Source: an uncultured Clostridia bacterium | GTDB taxonomy: Bacteria; Bacillota; Clostridia; Christensenellales; Borkfalkiaceae | Length of the DNA: 64,000 nucleotides | Assembly: GCA_947175325.1 (NCBI GenBank) | Contig: CAMWME010000001.1 | Coordinates: 124,001-188,000, forward strand | Reading direction: 5' to 3' | Shown: positions 9,819 through 18,193 of the stretch, piece by piece | Position numbering within the stretch: position 1 is the first letter of the stretch | Layout of the letters: each line of letters begins with the position of its first letter | Made by a program: the position numbers and the translations under genes | The notes under the pieces: model-generated | What the model was told of the DNA's origin: nothing | The model's database searches: none | What the model saw: the letters and a program-made list of their open reading frames with translations, nothing else

Positions 9819-9819
9819 A

Positions 9820-10647
9820 TTACTTTTTAAAACCGAATTTTTCTATTACTTGTGCAATTGCACCCTCGTTATTTGAAACCGAAACGAAGTCAGCCTCGTC
9901 TATTAAAGCTTGTGTTGCGTTACCTACGGCAACGCCTACGCCGGCAACCTTTATCATTGATAAATCGTTCAAATTGTCGCCAACCGCAACCGTTTTTTCA
10001 ATGGGTATTCCGAATTTGTCGGCAAGATACTTTACCGCCGCGCCCTTATTGTCGCCAAGCGGGGAAACTTCGATAAGCACCTTGGCACTGCAAGTTACGT
10101 CGTACTTATCGCCAAGTCTTCTTTGAAGCTCCTTGAAAACTGCCTCTTGCTCGTTATGAGCAATTAAAATTGCAACCTTCTGGCAAAATAGGTCTTTTTT
10201 TAAAACAAATTCTGCAATATCACCGTCAACGTACTGTGCGTCTATACCGACTATTCTTTCATATTTTTGAAGGTACTCGTTGTCCTTAGGAATATCCGTG
10301 TACAAGTCGTCGCCGCTGTAAACGTTCACGGGCTGCCCTAATTCTTTGATATTGCGGCAGATTTCCGCTATGCCGTCACTGCTAATTCCACCGTTTTTAA
10401 TAACGTTCCCACTCTCGATATCCGCAATAACAGTGCCTTGATAAGCAACTACAAGCCCTTTTAAGCCAAGTTCCCTCACACGCGGAAGAATACAGCAAGT
10501 CATTCTGCCCGTGCAAACGGCGAAAATACCGCCGCAAGCAATATAATTTTCTATTGCAGTGCGAACCTCGGGCAAAATTTGTTGATTATCGTCAATAAGC
10601 GTTCCGTCAAAGTCGGAAACTATCAGTCCGTAATTAATCTTTTTCAT
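9820..10647 (-). CDS. Cof-type HAD-IIB family phosphatase
   Basis: 275 aa with the HAD nucleophile motif VSDFDGTLIDD at the N-terminus (the first Asp forms the phospho-enzyme), motif II CTGR, and motif IV GDNLNDLSMI near residue 230. A type IIB cap sits between them. This family dephosphorylates sugar phosphates, pyridoxal phosphate or FMN, and the substrate cannot be assigned here. It overlaps the uvrC stop by four bases (ATGA type), so it is translated with uvrC. Confidence 0.93.
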   Translation of the reverse strand: MKKINYGLIVSDFDGTLIDDNQQILPEVRTAIENYIACGGIFAVCTGRMTCCILPRVRELGLKGLVVAYQGTVIADIESGNVIKNGGISSDGIAEICRNIKELGQPVNVYSGDDLYTDIPKDNEYLQKYERIVGIDAQYVDGDIAEFVLKKDLFCQKVAILIAHNEQEAVFKELQRRLGDKYDVTCSAKVLIEVSPLGDNKGAAVKYLADKFGIPIEKTVAVGDNLNDLSMIKVAGVGVAVGNATQALIDEADFVSVSNNEGAIAQVIEKFGFKK

Positions 10648-12452
10648 AAGTTTTCTTTTAAATAATCGTAAATATTCTGCGCTATCGCCTTGGAAATTCC
10701 GTTAACCTCAGTGAGCTCTTCAACGCTTGCACTCATAATTCTGTCAAGCGTTCCGAACTTTTCCAAAAGCGCCATACGCTTGACTTTGCCAACTCCGTCA
10801 ATTTCCGAAAGCACACTTTGAAGGTTGCGCTTCGAGTGCAGATTTCTGAAATAGGTTATCGCAAAGCGATGCGCCTCGTCGCGAATTCTTTGCAACATTT
10901 TCAACGAATAATCGCGGTGAGGAATTTTCACGCTTTCGTCGGAGTATAAGGTGAAAACCTCTTCCTCGCGCTTGGCAAGGGAAATAAGCTCTATCCCTTC
11001 TACATTCCTACTATCAAAAATTTCTTTTACCGCGGAAAGCTGACCCTTACCACCGTCTATAATTATTAAGTCGGGCTTTGGGAACCTATCTTCCTCGTCA
11101 GAGCCGAGCTTGTCAAGCCTACGAGTCAACACCTCTTGCAACGATGCAAAGTCGTTCGCGCCCTCTACCGTTTTTATTTTAAAGCGGCGGTAGCTGCTTC
11201 TGTCGGCTTCACCGTCGATAAATACTACCATCGAACCGACTTTATCTACCCCGCTGATATTCGAAATATCGTAGCATTCCATTCTACGCGGGTAAGCTTT
11301 AAGGGACAACAGCTCTTGCAAGTGCTTGCAAGCGTTCACTGTCATATCGTCTTTGTGCTTGATTTTGTCAATCGATTTTTCAAGATATTCTTCGGCGTTC
11401 TTCTTCGCCATTTGTAAAAGCCTTGCCTTATCGCCTTGTTTTGCGAGGGTTACTTCAACGCTTTTATCGAACTTTTCTTTGAAATATGTCTGCAAAAGCT
11501 CCTTTTCGCAGAATTCTTCGCAGATGATTTCGGAGGGCACCTCGTGGTGCTGATAGTATTGAACCATAAAGGCAGTCAACGCTTCGCCGTCGGTCAAATG
11601 CGCCTCGTCCAAGGCAAAAGAACTTCCGCCTTGCATTATTCCTTTACGCGTAACTAATATGTTAACTGAGGAATACAGCCCGTTCGTGGCGTACGCGATT
11701 ATATCCGCGTCAACGTAGCGATTCAAAGAGGTTATACGCTTTGCTTCGAGTTTAGAAAGCATTTCAAGCTTTTTCTTGTAATCAAGGGCAAGCTCAAAGT
11801 TCTCGTTCTCAGCGGCGTTAAGCATTTTATTTTGCAATAAGGTTTCCGCATCTTTATAGTTGCCGTCAAGAAAGCTGAGTGCGTTTTTTACCCGCACGGC
11901 GTAATCTTCTTTGCTGATTCTGCCCGCACACGGTGCAAGACACCTACCTATGTGATAGTTTAAGCATTCGCGCTTTTTGCCCGTGGTTGCCGTGTGGCAA
12001 AGGCGCACGTTGAAGGTTAATTGCAGAATTTCAAGGATATCCTTACAGCTTATGCCGCCCATAAACGGCCCGAAGTATTTGCCTCCGTCCTTCTTTATTT
12101 TGCGGGTTATGGAAAAGTTAGGGAAGTCTTCCCGCATATTAACTTTTACGTACGGGTAAGTTTTATCGTCCTTTAAAAGAATATTGTACTTGGGCTTGTA
12201 CTTCTTTATAAGGTTGTTTTCAAGCGCAAGCGCGTCAATTTCAGATTCGGTTATGATATAGTTGAAATCACGGATATTTTCAACCATTTTCATAACTTTT
12301 TCGGGCTTTTCGGAACTGTGGAAATATTGGCGCACTCTGTTTTTAAGCACGCGCGCCTTGCCGACGTAGATAATATTCTTATACTCGTCAAGCATAATAT
12401 AAACGCCCGGATTATCCGGAAGCAGTTTTAATTTTTCCTTAATAACGTCCAT
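10644..12452 (-). CDS. uvrC: Excinuclease ABC subunit C
   Basis: UvrC makes both incisions in nucleotide-excision repair with UvrAB. 602 aa, full length. The GIY-YIG nuclease domain (GVYIMLDEYKNIIYVGKA) is at residues 16-33, a Cys-containing linker follows (CLNYHIGRCLAPCAGRI), and a UVR motif is near residue 205. The RNase H-like nuclease domain contains ECYDISNISG and IIDGGKGQLSAV. C-terminal helix-hairpin-helix repeats are present (EIDGVGKVKRMALLEKFGTL). It is first in a run with the HAD, U32 and mutS2 genes and has its own promoter just upstream. Confidence 0.98.
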   Translation of the reverse strand: MDVIKEKLKLLPDNPGVYIMLDEYKNIIYVGKARVLKNRVRQYFHSSEKPEKVMKMVENIRDFNYIITESEIDALALENNLIKKYKPKYNILLKDDKTYPYVKVNMREDFPNFSITRKIKKDGGKYFGPFMGGISCKDILEILQLTFNVRLCHTATTGKKRECLNYHIGRCLAPCAGRISKEDYAVRVKNALSFLDGNYKDAETLLQNKMLNAAENENFELALDYKKKLEMLSKLEAKRITSLNRYVDADIIAYATNGLYSSVNILVTRKGIMQGGSSFALDEAHLTDGEALTAFMVQYYQHHEVPSEIICEEFCEKELLQTYFKEKFDKSVEVTLAKQGDKARLLQMAKKNAEEYLEKSIDKIKHKDDMTVNACKHLQELLSLKAYPRRMECYDISNISGVDKVGSMVVFIDGEADRSSYRRFKIKTVEGANDFASLQEVLTRRLDKLGSDEEDRFPKPDLIIIDGGKGQLSAVKEIFDSRNVEGIELISLAKREEEVFTLYSDESVKIPHRDYSLKMLQRIRDEAHRFAITYFRNLHSKRNLQSVLSEIDGVGKVKRMALLEKFGTLDRIMSASVEELTEVNGISKAIAQNIYDYLKENL

Positions 12453-12467
12453 AATACCCTACTTTAA

Positions 12468-12496
12468 AGTATAACATATCTATTGCCCGTTTGCAA
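12468..12496 (-). promoter_or_regulatory. SigA-type promoter for uvrC
   Basis: On the minus strand TTGCAA (12491-12496) and TATACT (12468-12473) are separated by 17 bp. The predicted start point lies about 10 nt before the uvrC ATG, leaving a very short leader that contains AGGG. Confidence 0.7.
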
Positions 12497-12521
12497 GATT
12501 TATAAATATCTTTAAGCGCAA

Positions 12522-12552
12522 AAAAAGTCTTGCCACTTGGGCAAGACTTTTT
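12522..12552 (-). terminator. Intrinsic terminator after the pectate-lyase gene
   Basis: Perfect 13-bp stem around GTCTTGCC/GGCAAGAC with a 5-nt loop. On the minus strand it is followed by a run of seven T. It lies 11 bases after the stop of the pectate-lyase gene. Confidence 0.9.
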
Positions 12553-12562
12553 AATTTGATTT

Positions 12563-15055
12563 TTAATGACGCACACCGGCACAAGCCTCTATTTCAGTGG
12601 GAATACTGCTCAAGTCAGTAATAAGGTCCGTTACCTTAGAACACTTATTTGTCGCGTCATAATAGAACTTAGTACTGTCTATATCGAAATTCTTGGTCTT
12701 GCAGAACGTGCAATTATTTGAAACCGTTGCAGTTCTATCGTCTACGAACTTTATGTACCGAGAATCCGCCTTAGATTTATCCGACGGCATTTCAGATTTA
12801 GGCATCTTATCGTAATTATATCCCTTGCCACTCATTTGACAGTTATATACCTTTGCTACTGCATAAGTACCCGTTTGAGACTCATCGTAACTTTGAATTT
12901 CAATCATAGTATTGTTACTGCCGTCAAAATAACAATACTCAACAAATGCATACGCATTCGCACGTAGCGAAAGGCTTGTTGACGAATTATGATAATAGTT
13001 ATTGTACATATGCATATTCGCTTGTCTTGCAAGGGGTAATCTCTGCGAACAGCTATTATAGTAATTGTGGTGGAACGTGATGTTTGCAGACATATGACCG
13101 CTACCGCCGCCTATAAGACCCGTCTTATGCGTTCCGTTATATCTGTTGTAAGCTATCGTTACGTAGGACACACCCTTAAAGTCCGTTGCGCCGTCGCCGT
13201 CGTGCTTATCTTGCTCTTTACAAACGTCCCAATAGTTTTTACCGATATTGAAAGTATTATGGTGCATCCATATACGCATAGTTTCAAAACTGTCAACTTC
13301 AGTCTTACTTGTACTGCCTTCAAAGCTGCAAGCGTCTTCCGTATAGTCGCTGAAAGTGAGATTTCGGATTTCAATAGACTTACATTTTTTCCAAGTCATA
13401 CCCCATTGGAAAAGCCCCGCGTCTGTGCCGATACCCTCAATAGTAACGTTTTGCGCGTTTGATATTTGACAATCGTTCCAGCAAGAGTCAAATTCGGTTT
13501 TACTGCTATCGTATTTCAATTGTCCTTCAAGGTTATCAAGCCTTGAATACGTAGAGGCATCGTATTTGAAGCCCATACCTTCAAGTTCACCTTGCGTATA
13601 ATTCTTTTTGGACAAGGTTATATTTTTTAATTTGGTAGTTTGCTTTATTACTTCGTCGGGCGAAAGCGAACTACCCGTCTTTGTATAATTAATTTCTTGC
13701 CACGTTGCCGCCTCGATTCTACCGATAATACGGATAATATACGACTTTGAAGTATCCTTACTCAAGTTTTGTAAAATTTTTACTAAACCGGTATACTTTG
13801 TACCTTTTATAGTCGCAGTTACAGTATTTTTGGTGCTATTAGTAACATAAATAATCTCAGCATTGCTTTTCTTTGTACCGTCGTTGTTGTAGCCGCCAAC
13901 GCCGTTTGCATATACCTTATCGCCTTTACTTGAATCAAAGTGTGCGTAACCCGAACGATCGTATTCTTTTACGCTTACGTTCGTCGTTTTAGCTTGACTG
14001 CCGGCAGTTACTTGTAAGGTATATTCACCCTTTTTAATACCGACTACGTCAGCACGTACTTTCCCCGTTGAATTGTTAACACGGACAAGTTGGCTGTCAA
14101 TAGGTGTATAACTGCCGCTGTCTTTAAGTTTATAAGCAACGCTGTACGAACTTACGCCTGTAACTTGGTTGAACTCAACGTATGCGCCCTCTTCATACCC
14201 GCTGCTTGCAAGAATAGACAATGTATCAGCAGAAACTTTCGTCCAACTTGCCCAGAATTCTTGCGCGCCGGTTGCATTTTTTGAAATGTGAGTTACGGGA
14301 TCACCGTTAAACTGAGCGTTATTATACCAACCGTTAAAAGAGTAACCCGTTTTTTCAATTTCGGGCAACTTCGTTTCTACGCCTTCGGTATACTGTTTAA
14401 GTTCGGTTTTAAGCGTGCCGCCATCAAGATTTAATGTTACCTTTGACTTTGTAGGGGACGGTGCGGGCGTATCTCCGCTTTTCCATTCACCGTAGAAATC
14501 TTTATTGCCGTGAGTTCCAACCTCGATTTTTGTTACCGCGCCGCCGCTTAAATCAGCCGCCGTGTACCAACCGTTAAAGGTGCTGCCGCTCTTTTCGGGC
14601 GTGGGCAAAGTCGTTTCAGTGCCGTAAGTATAAGAGATTAATGAACTTTTGTAAGAAGAATCGTTTTTAATAGTGAAAGTTAATTGATAAGTTTCGGGCG
14701 TCCACTTTGCGTAATAAGTTTTATTGCCCGTTGCCGTTGACGGAATTTCGGTAGCCACCTTGGTCTTTTCGGAGTCTTTATACCAACCGTCAAAGGTATA
14801 ATAATCTTTTGACGGCGTGGGCAACTTAGTTGTGGTTCCGGCAGTGTAAGAAGTCAACACGTCGTGCTCCCACAAATTACCGCCGTCAAGTTCAAGCGTA
14901 ACGGAATAAGAGGTACCGCTACCGCCACCGTTGCCGCCTTCTTCGCCACTATTACCGAAGAAGCTGTCAAGCACGTCGCAAGCCGTTAACGTCATCAAAG
15001 TTAACGCCATTAATAAAGCAATAATAATTTTTGCAAATGATTTTACTGTTTTCAC
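12563..15055 (-). CDS. Secreted lipoprotein: InlB-type repeats plus pectate lyase (PL1) domain
   Basis: Extracellular polysaccharide lyase anchored as a lipoprotein. I place the start at the GTG at 15055 (GGAG seven bases upstream), giving a signal peptide ending in the lipobox LTAC. A Ser/Gly-rich linker follows, then three Listeria-Bacteroides (InlB B-type) repeats of about 70 residues, each ending in a FDGWY/FNGWY...W pattern, and an Fn3-like segment. The C-terminal half is a right-handed beta-helix with PL1 landmarks: MRIWMHHNTF, DGDGATDFKGVSYVTIAYNRY and the catalytic RLPLAR. Monocistronic with its own promoter and terminator. The frame stays open 14 codons upstream of the chosen start. 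Confidence 0.88.
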   Translation of the reverse strand: MKTVKSFAKIIIALLMALTLMTLTACDVLDSFFGNSGEEGGNGGGSGTSYSVTLELDGGNLWEHDVLTSYTAGTTTKLPTPSKDYYTFDGWYKDSEKTKVATEIPSTATGNKTYYAKWTPETYQLTFTIKNDSSYKSSLISYTYGTETTLPTPEKSGSTFNGWYTAADLSGGAVTKIEVGTHGNKDFYGEWKSGDTPAPSPTKSKVTLNLDGGTLKTELKQYTEGVETKLPEIEKTGYSFNGWYNNAQFNGDPVTHISKNATGAQEFWASWTKVSADTLSILASSGYEEGAYVEFNQVTGVSSYSVAYKLKDSGSYTPIDSQLVRVNNSTGKVRADVVGIKKGEYTLQVTAGSQAKTTNVSVKEYDRSGYAHFDSSKGDKVYANGVGGYNNDGTKKSNAEIIYVTNSTKNTVTATIKGTKYTGLVKILQNLSKDTSKSYIIRIIGRIEAATWQEINYTKTGSSLSPDEVIKQTTKLKNITLSKKNYTQGELEGMGFKYDASTYSRLDNLEGQLKYDSSKTEFDSCWNDCQISNAQNVTIEGIGTDAGLFQWGMTWKKCKSIEIRNLTFSDYTEDACSFEGSTSKTEVDSFETMRIWMHHNTFNIGKNYWDVCKEQDKHDGDGATDFKGVSYVTIAYNRYNGTHKTGLIGGGSGHMSANITFHHNYYNSCSQRLPLARQANMHMYNNYYHNSSTSLSLRANAYAFVEYCYFDGSNNTMIEIQSYDESQTGTYAVAKVYNCQMSGKGYNYDKMPKSEMPSDKSKADSRYIKFVDDRTATVSNNCTFCKTKNFDIDSTKFYYDATNKCSKVTDLITDLSSIPTEIEACAGVRH

Positions 15056-15084
15056 GTCATTTCTCCAAAAACTTCGCTTATTAT

Positions 15085-15113
15085 ATTCTATCACCAAAAC
15101 CGAAAATTTTCAA
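15085..15113 (-). promoter_or_regulatory. SigA-type promoter for the pectate-lyase gene
   Basis: TTGAAA (15108-15113) and TAGAAT (15085-15090) on the minus strand with a 17-bp spacer. The leader is about 25 nt and contains TTTGGAG before the GTG start. Confidence 0.65.
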
Positions 15114-15154
15114 CAATTTAAGATAATTTTTTACAATTAAATATTTATATACTT

Positions 15155-15183
15155 AAAAAGCGGCTTAAATATTGCCGCTTTTT
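15155..15183 (-). terminator. Intrinsic terminator after the ArsR-family gene
   Basis: AAAAGCGGC and GCCGCTTTT arms around a 9-nt loop. On the minus strand the hairpin ends in a run of T. It starts 15 bases after the stop of the regulator gene. Confidence 0.85.
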
Positions 15184-15197
15184 CCGTTTTATTCAGT

Positions 15198-15536
15198 TTA
15201 ACAACCCAAAAACTCAACGCCTTTAAGCATAACGTCGTTCACAGTGTCGTTCACGAGGCTGTAAAAAATAATTTTGCCGGAACGCTCGCTTTTGACTATC
15301 CCTAAATTTTTAAGTAACCTTAGCTGGTGAGAAACCGTGGTTTGGTTAATTTCAAGCACGCGCGACAAATCGGTAACGCACATTTCCGAAATAGCCAAAG
15401 CCGACAACATTCTCACCCGCGTAGGGTCGGCAAAAATTGAAAAGAAACAAACTATACTGTCAAGAACGTCGCCCTCCGGCACGTATTCTTTAACCAAATC
15501 TTTTGTGCGCCTATCCAATAACATCGTGTCTTGCAT
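15198..15536 (-). CDS. ArsR/SmtB-family metal-responsive repressor
   Basis: 112-aa winged-helix regulator. ADPTRVRMLSAL and the recognition helix region DLSRVLEINQTTVSHQLRLLKNLGIV are typical of the family, followed by the beta wing (KSERSGKIIFYSL). The alpha-3 metal box, ELCVCDL in CadC, reads EMCVTDL here and keeps a single Cys. The metal may therefore be bound by this Cys with others (C29, the C-terminal Cys) or by an alpha-5 site. It has its own promoter and a perfect AGGAGG ribosome site. It lies downstream of the copper ATPase gene on the same strand and is the obvious candidate to control it and itself. The metal specificity is inferred. Confidence 0.9.
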   Translation of the reverse strand: MQDTMLLDRRTKDLVKEYVPEGDVLDSIVCFFSIFADPTRVRMLSALAISEMCVTDLSRVLEINQTTVSHQLRLLKNLGIVKSERSGKIIFYSLVNDTVNDVMLKGVEFLGC

Positions 15537-15555
15537 AACGCGACCTCCTATAAAA

Positions 15556-15585
15556 ATTATACCGCCGCGTATGCATAAGTGTCAA
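15556..15585 (-). promoter_or_regulatory. SigA-type promoter for the ArsR-family gene
   Basis: TTGACA (15580-15585) and TATAAT (15556-15561), both perfect, with an 18-bp spacer that contains the dyad TATGCATA. A perfect AGGAGG stands eight bases before the ATG. The dyad between the boxes could be the autoregulatory operator. Confidence 0.8.
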
Positions 15586-15627
15586 AATATTATAATGACG
15601 GATAGTGTCACAAAAGTGCTTAGTTTG

Positions 15628-18078
15628 TCATTTATTTTCGATTGATAAAACTTTATATCCCGCATCGGTTACAAGCGCGGTAATTTCCTCGTTATCAACC
15701 TCTTCGCGGCTGCGGATAACTGCAATTTTCTTCTTCAACTTGACGTCTACCGAAACGACGTTTTTTGCGGTTGAAAGCTTATCTTCTACCCTTTTTGCAC
15801 AATGTTCGCAGCACATTCCCTCAATGTTGACGATTTTTTTCATAAATTTATCTTCCTTTTTGAATTTTTTATTTTTATATAACAACAGCCTTAAAGCGTT
15901 GCACACTACGAAAAGTGAGCTTAAACTCATACAAGCTGCCGCAATCATAGGATTGAAAACGAAACCGAGCGCTGAGAACGCACCCGCCGCAACGGGTATA
16001 ATTATCACGTTGTAGAAAAACGCCCAGAAAAGATTTTCTTTAACGTTACGCACGGTTGCATGGCTTAAATCGAAGACGGTGTCGAGCGTTCTCAAATCCT
16101 CGCTTACGAGGACGATGTCCGCAGAATCTATTGCAACGTCCGTTCCGTTGCCCATAGCAATGCCTACGTCGGCTTGTTTTAGTGCGGGTGAATCGTTTAT
16201 ACCGTCCCCTACCATAGCAACGCAACCGCCGACGGTTTGAACGTTTTCAACGGCTTTAAGCTTATCTTCGGGCAGAACTTCGGCAACGAATTCCTCTATA
16301 CCGACGCTTGAAGCTACCGCTTGCGCGGTATTCTGCTCGTCGCCCGTAAGCATAGCAACGCGCATATTCCTTGCCTTTAACAGTGAAATAGCGTCTACGC
16401 TTCCCTCTTTTACCGTATCGGCTAATGCAATTAAAGCAAGCACAGACTTTTCGTCCGCAAGGAAGATTACCGTGTTCCCGCTTTTAGAAAGCGCGTCAGC
16501 CTTGTCGGAAACTTCTTTTGAAATCTTGACCTTTTCAAGCAGTTTTTTATTGCCTAAAAGGTACTTTTTACCGCCGTAAACTGCCGTTGCGCCCTTGCCC
16601 GTAAGATAATTGAAGTTTTCAACTTCAAACGAGTCAACTGCATACTCGACAACGCACTTTGCAAGCGGGTGGTTAGAGTTCTTCTCTATCCCACACGCAA
16701 GCTTCAAAGCAAAACCGCGCTTGCAATTAAAGGTTATAACCTCGGTTACGCGCGGCTTACCTTCGGTAATGGTTGCAGTTTTGTCTAATAGTACGGCGTT
16801 TATATTGCAAGTTTTTTGCAAGCTTTCCGCATCTTTATACAGAATACCGAGAGAAGCACCCTTGCCCGTTGCCGTCATTATCGCGACGGGCGTTGCCAAC
16901 CCCAAAGCGCACGGGCACGATACGACGAGTACGCTTATAGCGTAAGTTACGCAGTGTTCGGCAACGAAGCCGCCGTCGACAAGTATCCAAATTAGGAAAG
17001 TAACGAGTGCAACCACAACAACCGCGGGGACGAAAATGCCCGCAATTTTATCGGCAATTTTCTGTATGGGGGCTTTGCTTGCGCCCGCCTCTTTGACCAT
17101 TTTTATTATTTTGGAAAGGGTGGTTTCCTCTCCTACGCGTTCTGCACGCATCTTTATTACGCCGCTTTTAACAAGCGCCGCCGAGGTAACGCCTTCACCT
17201 TCAACAACTTCAACTGGCAAGCTTTCACCCGTAATCGCGCACTTGTCTACGAACGCGCTTCCGTTTATAACGGTACCGTCAACGGGAATATACTCGCCTT
17301 GCTTTACGATGAGGATATCGCCCGCTTTCACTTCCTTGACGGAAATTGTCTTTTGTTCGCCGTCAACTTCGACGGTTACCGTATCGGGGGCAAGCTTTAA
17401 AAGCTTTTCTATCTCGCTACCCGTCTTTTTCTTCGATTTTTCTTCAAGCCATTTGCCGACCGTAACCAAAGCCAAAATCATTGCGGCGGACTCAAAGTGC
17501 AAATTCATAGCGTTTTGCATTGCGTCTTTGCCCAAGAAAATGAATACGGTGAGAACGACCGAATAAATAAACGACACTCCCGAGCCGAGCGTAACCAAGG
17601 TGTCCATATTGGGCACTTTTTTGAACACTGCAACCACGCCGTTTTTGAAAAACGCATAGTTAACGCCGATTATCGCGGCTGAAAGTATAGCTTGATACAG
17701 TGCAAACCAACAAGAGTTACCCTCGTGCGGGTCAATAAAGAACGGTATCGGCGCGCCCCACATATGCCCCATCGAAACGTACATTAAGGGCACGAGCAGA
17801 CAGACGGAAATAATAAAGCGGATAAACAGCTTTTTATCTTGGCTTTTTTCCTTGGTTACGGGCTCTTCGCCCTCGTTATATATACCGTAGCCGAGTGATT
17901 TAACGGTGGAAAAAATATTATCTTCGGATAATACGGCGTCGTCAAAGTCCACCTTCATGGATTTACCCATGAGGCTGACTTCACAAAGCGTAACGCCTTT
18001 TAAGTTTTTAACCGCCCTCTCTATGCCCGACGAACAAGCCGAGCAAGTCATTCCGGTTATAACGTATCTTTTTATCAT
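15628..18078 (-). CDS. copA: Copper-translocating P1B-type ATPase with fused C-terminal CopZ-like domain
   Basis: Membrane Cu+ exporter, 816 aa. The N-terminal metal-binding domain has GMTCSAC (Cys 12 and 15). Then come the transmembrane bundle, TGES (actuator), SCPCALGLATP (Cu-binding CPC), the phosphorylation loop, SNHPLAKC (HP locus), TGDEQNT and GDGINDSPALKQADVGIAMG. The phosphorylation motif reads DKTATIT instead of the near-invariant DKTGTIT (codon GCA at the Gly position). From Met746 a second HMA domain follows (NIEGMCCEHC), looking like a whole CopZ chaperone fused in frame. An internal ribosome site precedes that Met. It has its own promoter inside a perfect inverted repeat. The ArsR-like gene is downstream. 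Confidence 0.95.
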   Translation of the reverse strand: MIKRYVITGMTCSACSSGIERAVKNLKGVTLCEVSLMGKSMKVDFDDAVLSEDNIFSTVKSLGYGIYNEGEEPVTKEKSQDKKLFIRFIISVCLLVPLMYVSMGHMWGAPIPFFIDPHEGNSCWFALYQAILSAAIIGVNYAFFKNGVVAVFKKVPNMDTLVTLGSGVSFIYSVVLTVFIFLGKDAMQNAMNLHFESAAMILALVTVGKWLEEKSKKKTGSEIEKLLKLAPDTVTVEVDGEQKTISVKEVKAGDILIVKQGEYIPVDGTVINGSAFVDKCAITGESLPVEVVEGEGVTSAALVKSGVIKMRAERVGEETTLSKIIKMVKEAGASKAPIQKIADKIAGIFVPAVVVVALVTFLIWILVDGGFVAEHCVTYAISVLVVSCPCALGLATPVAIMTATGKGASLGILYKDAESLQKTCNINAVLLDKTATITEGKPRVTEVITFNCKRGFALKLACGIEKNSNHPLAKCVVEYAVDSFEVENFNYLTGKGATAVYGGKKYLLGNKKLLEKVKISKEVSDKADALSKSGNTVIFLADEKSVLALIALADTVKEGSVDAISLLKARNMRVAMLTGDEQNTAQAVASSVGIEEFVAEVLPEDKLKAVENVQTVGGCVAMVGDGINDSPALKQADVGIAMGNGTDVAIDSADIVLVSEDLRTLDTVFDLSHATVRNVKENLFWAFFYNVIIIPVAAGAFSALGFVFNPMIAAACMSLSSLFVVCNALRLLLYKNKKFKKEDKFMKKIVNIEGMCCEHCAKRVEDKLSTAKNVVSVDVKLKKKIAVIRSREEVDNEEITALVTDAGYKVLSIENK
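15844..15858 (-). promoter_or_regulatory. Internal ribosome binding site that could release a free CopZ-like chaperone
   Basis: Inside copA, AAGGAAG (15852-15858) stands eight bases before an in-frame ATG at 15843. That ATG is the natural first residue of the C-terminal HMA domain (MKKIVNIEGM). Initiation here would give a 71-aa CopZ-like protein ending at 15628. This may be a relic of a copA-copZ gene fusion, or it may still be used. Confidence 0.5.
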
Positions 18079-18129
18079 ACTACTTTAAATAAATTTTTAA
18101 CGGTTTTATAGATATTTAACCTTAATATA

Positions 18130-18171
18130 ATTATAAAGCCTAATTCCTATAATGTCAATAGGAATTAGGCT
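18130..18171 (-). promoter_or_regulatory. copA promoter embedded in a perfect 14-bp inverted repeat
   Basis: Perfect consensus TTGACA (18153-18158) and TATAAT (18130-18135) with a 17-bp spacer on the minus strand. The arms AGCCTAATTCCTAT (18137-18150) and its complement (18158-18171), with a 7-nt loop, cover the spacer and part of the -35 box. It is 23 bases after the asparaginase stop, so as RNA it can also serve as a weak terminator for that gene. As DNA it looks like an operator. Confidence 0.75.
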
Positions 18172-18193
18172 CTTTCACTCTAAAACAGAGGTT

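Noticed and set aside
11136-11657. Several plus-strand frames opposite uvrC
   Set aside because: Shadows of the uvrC coding sequence.
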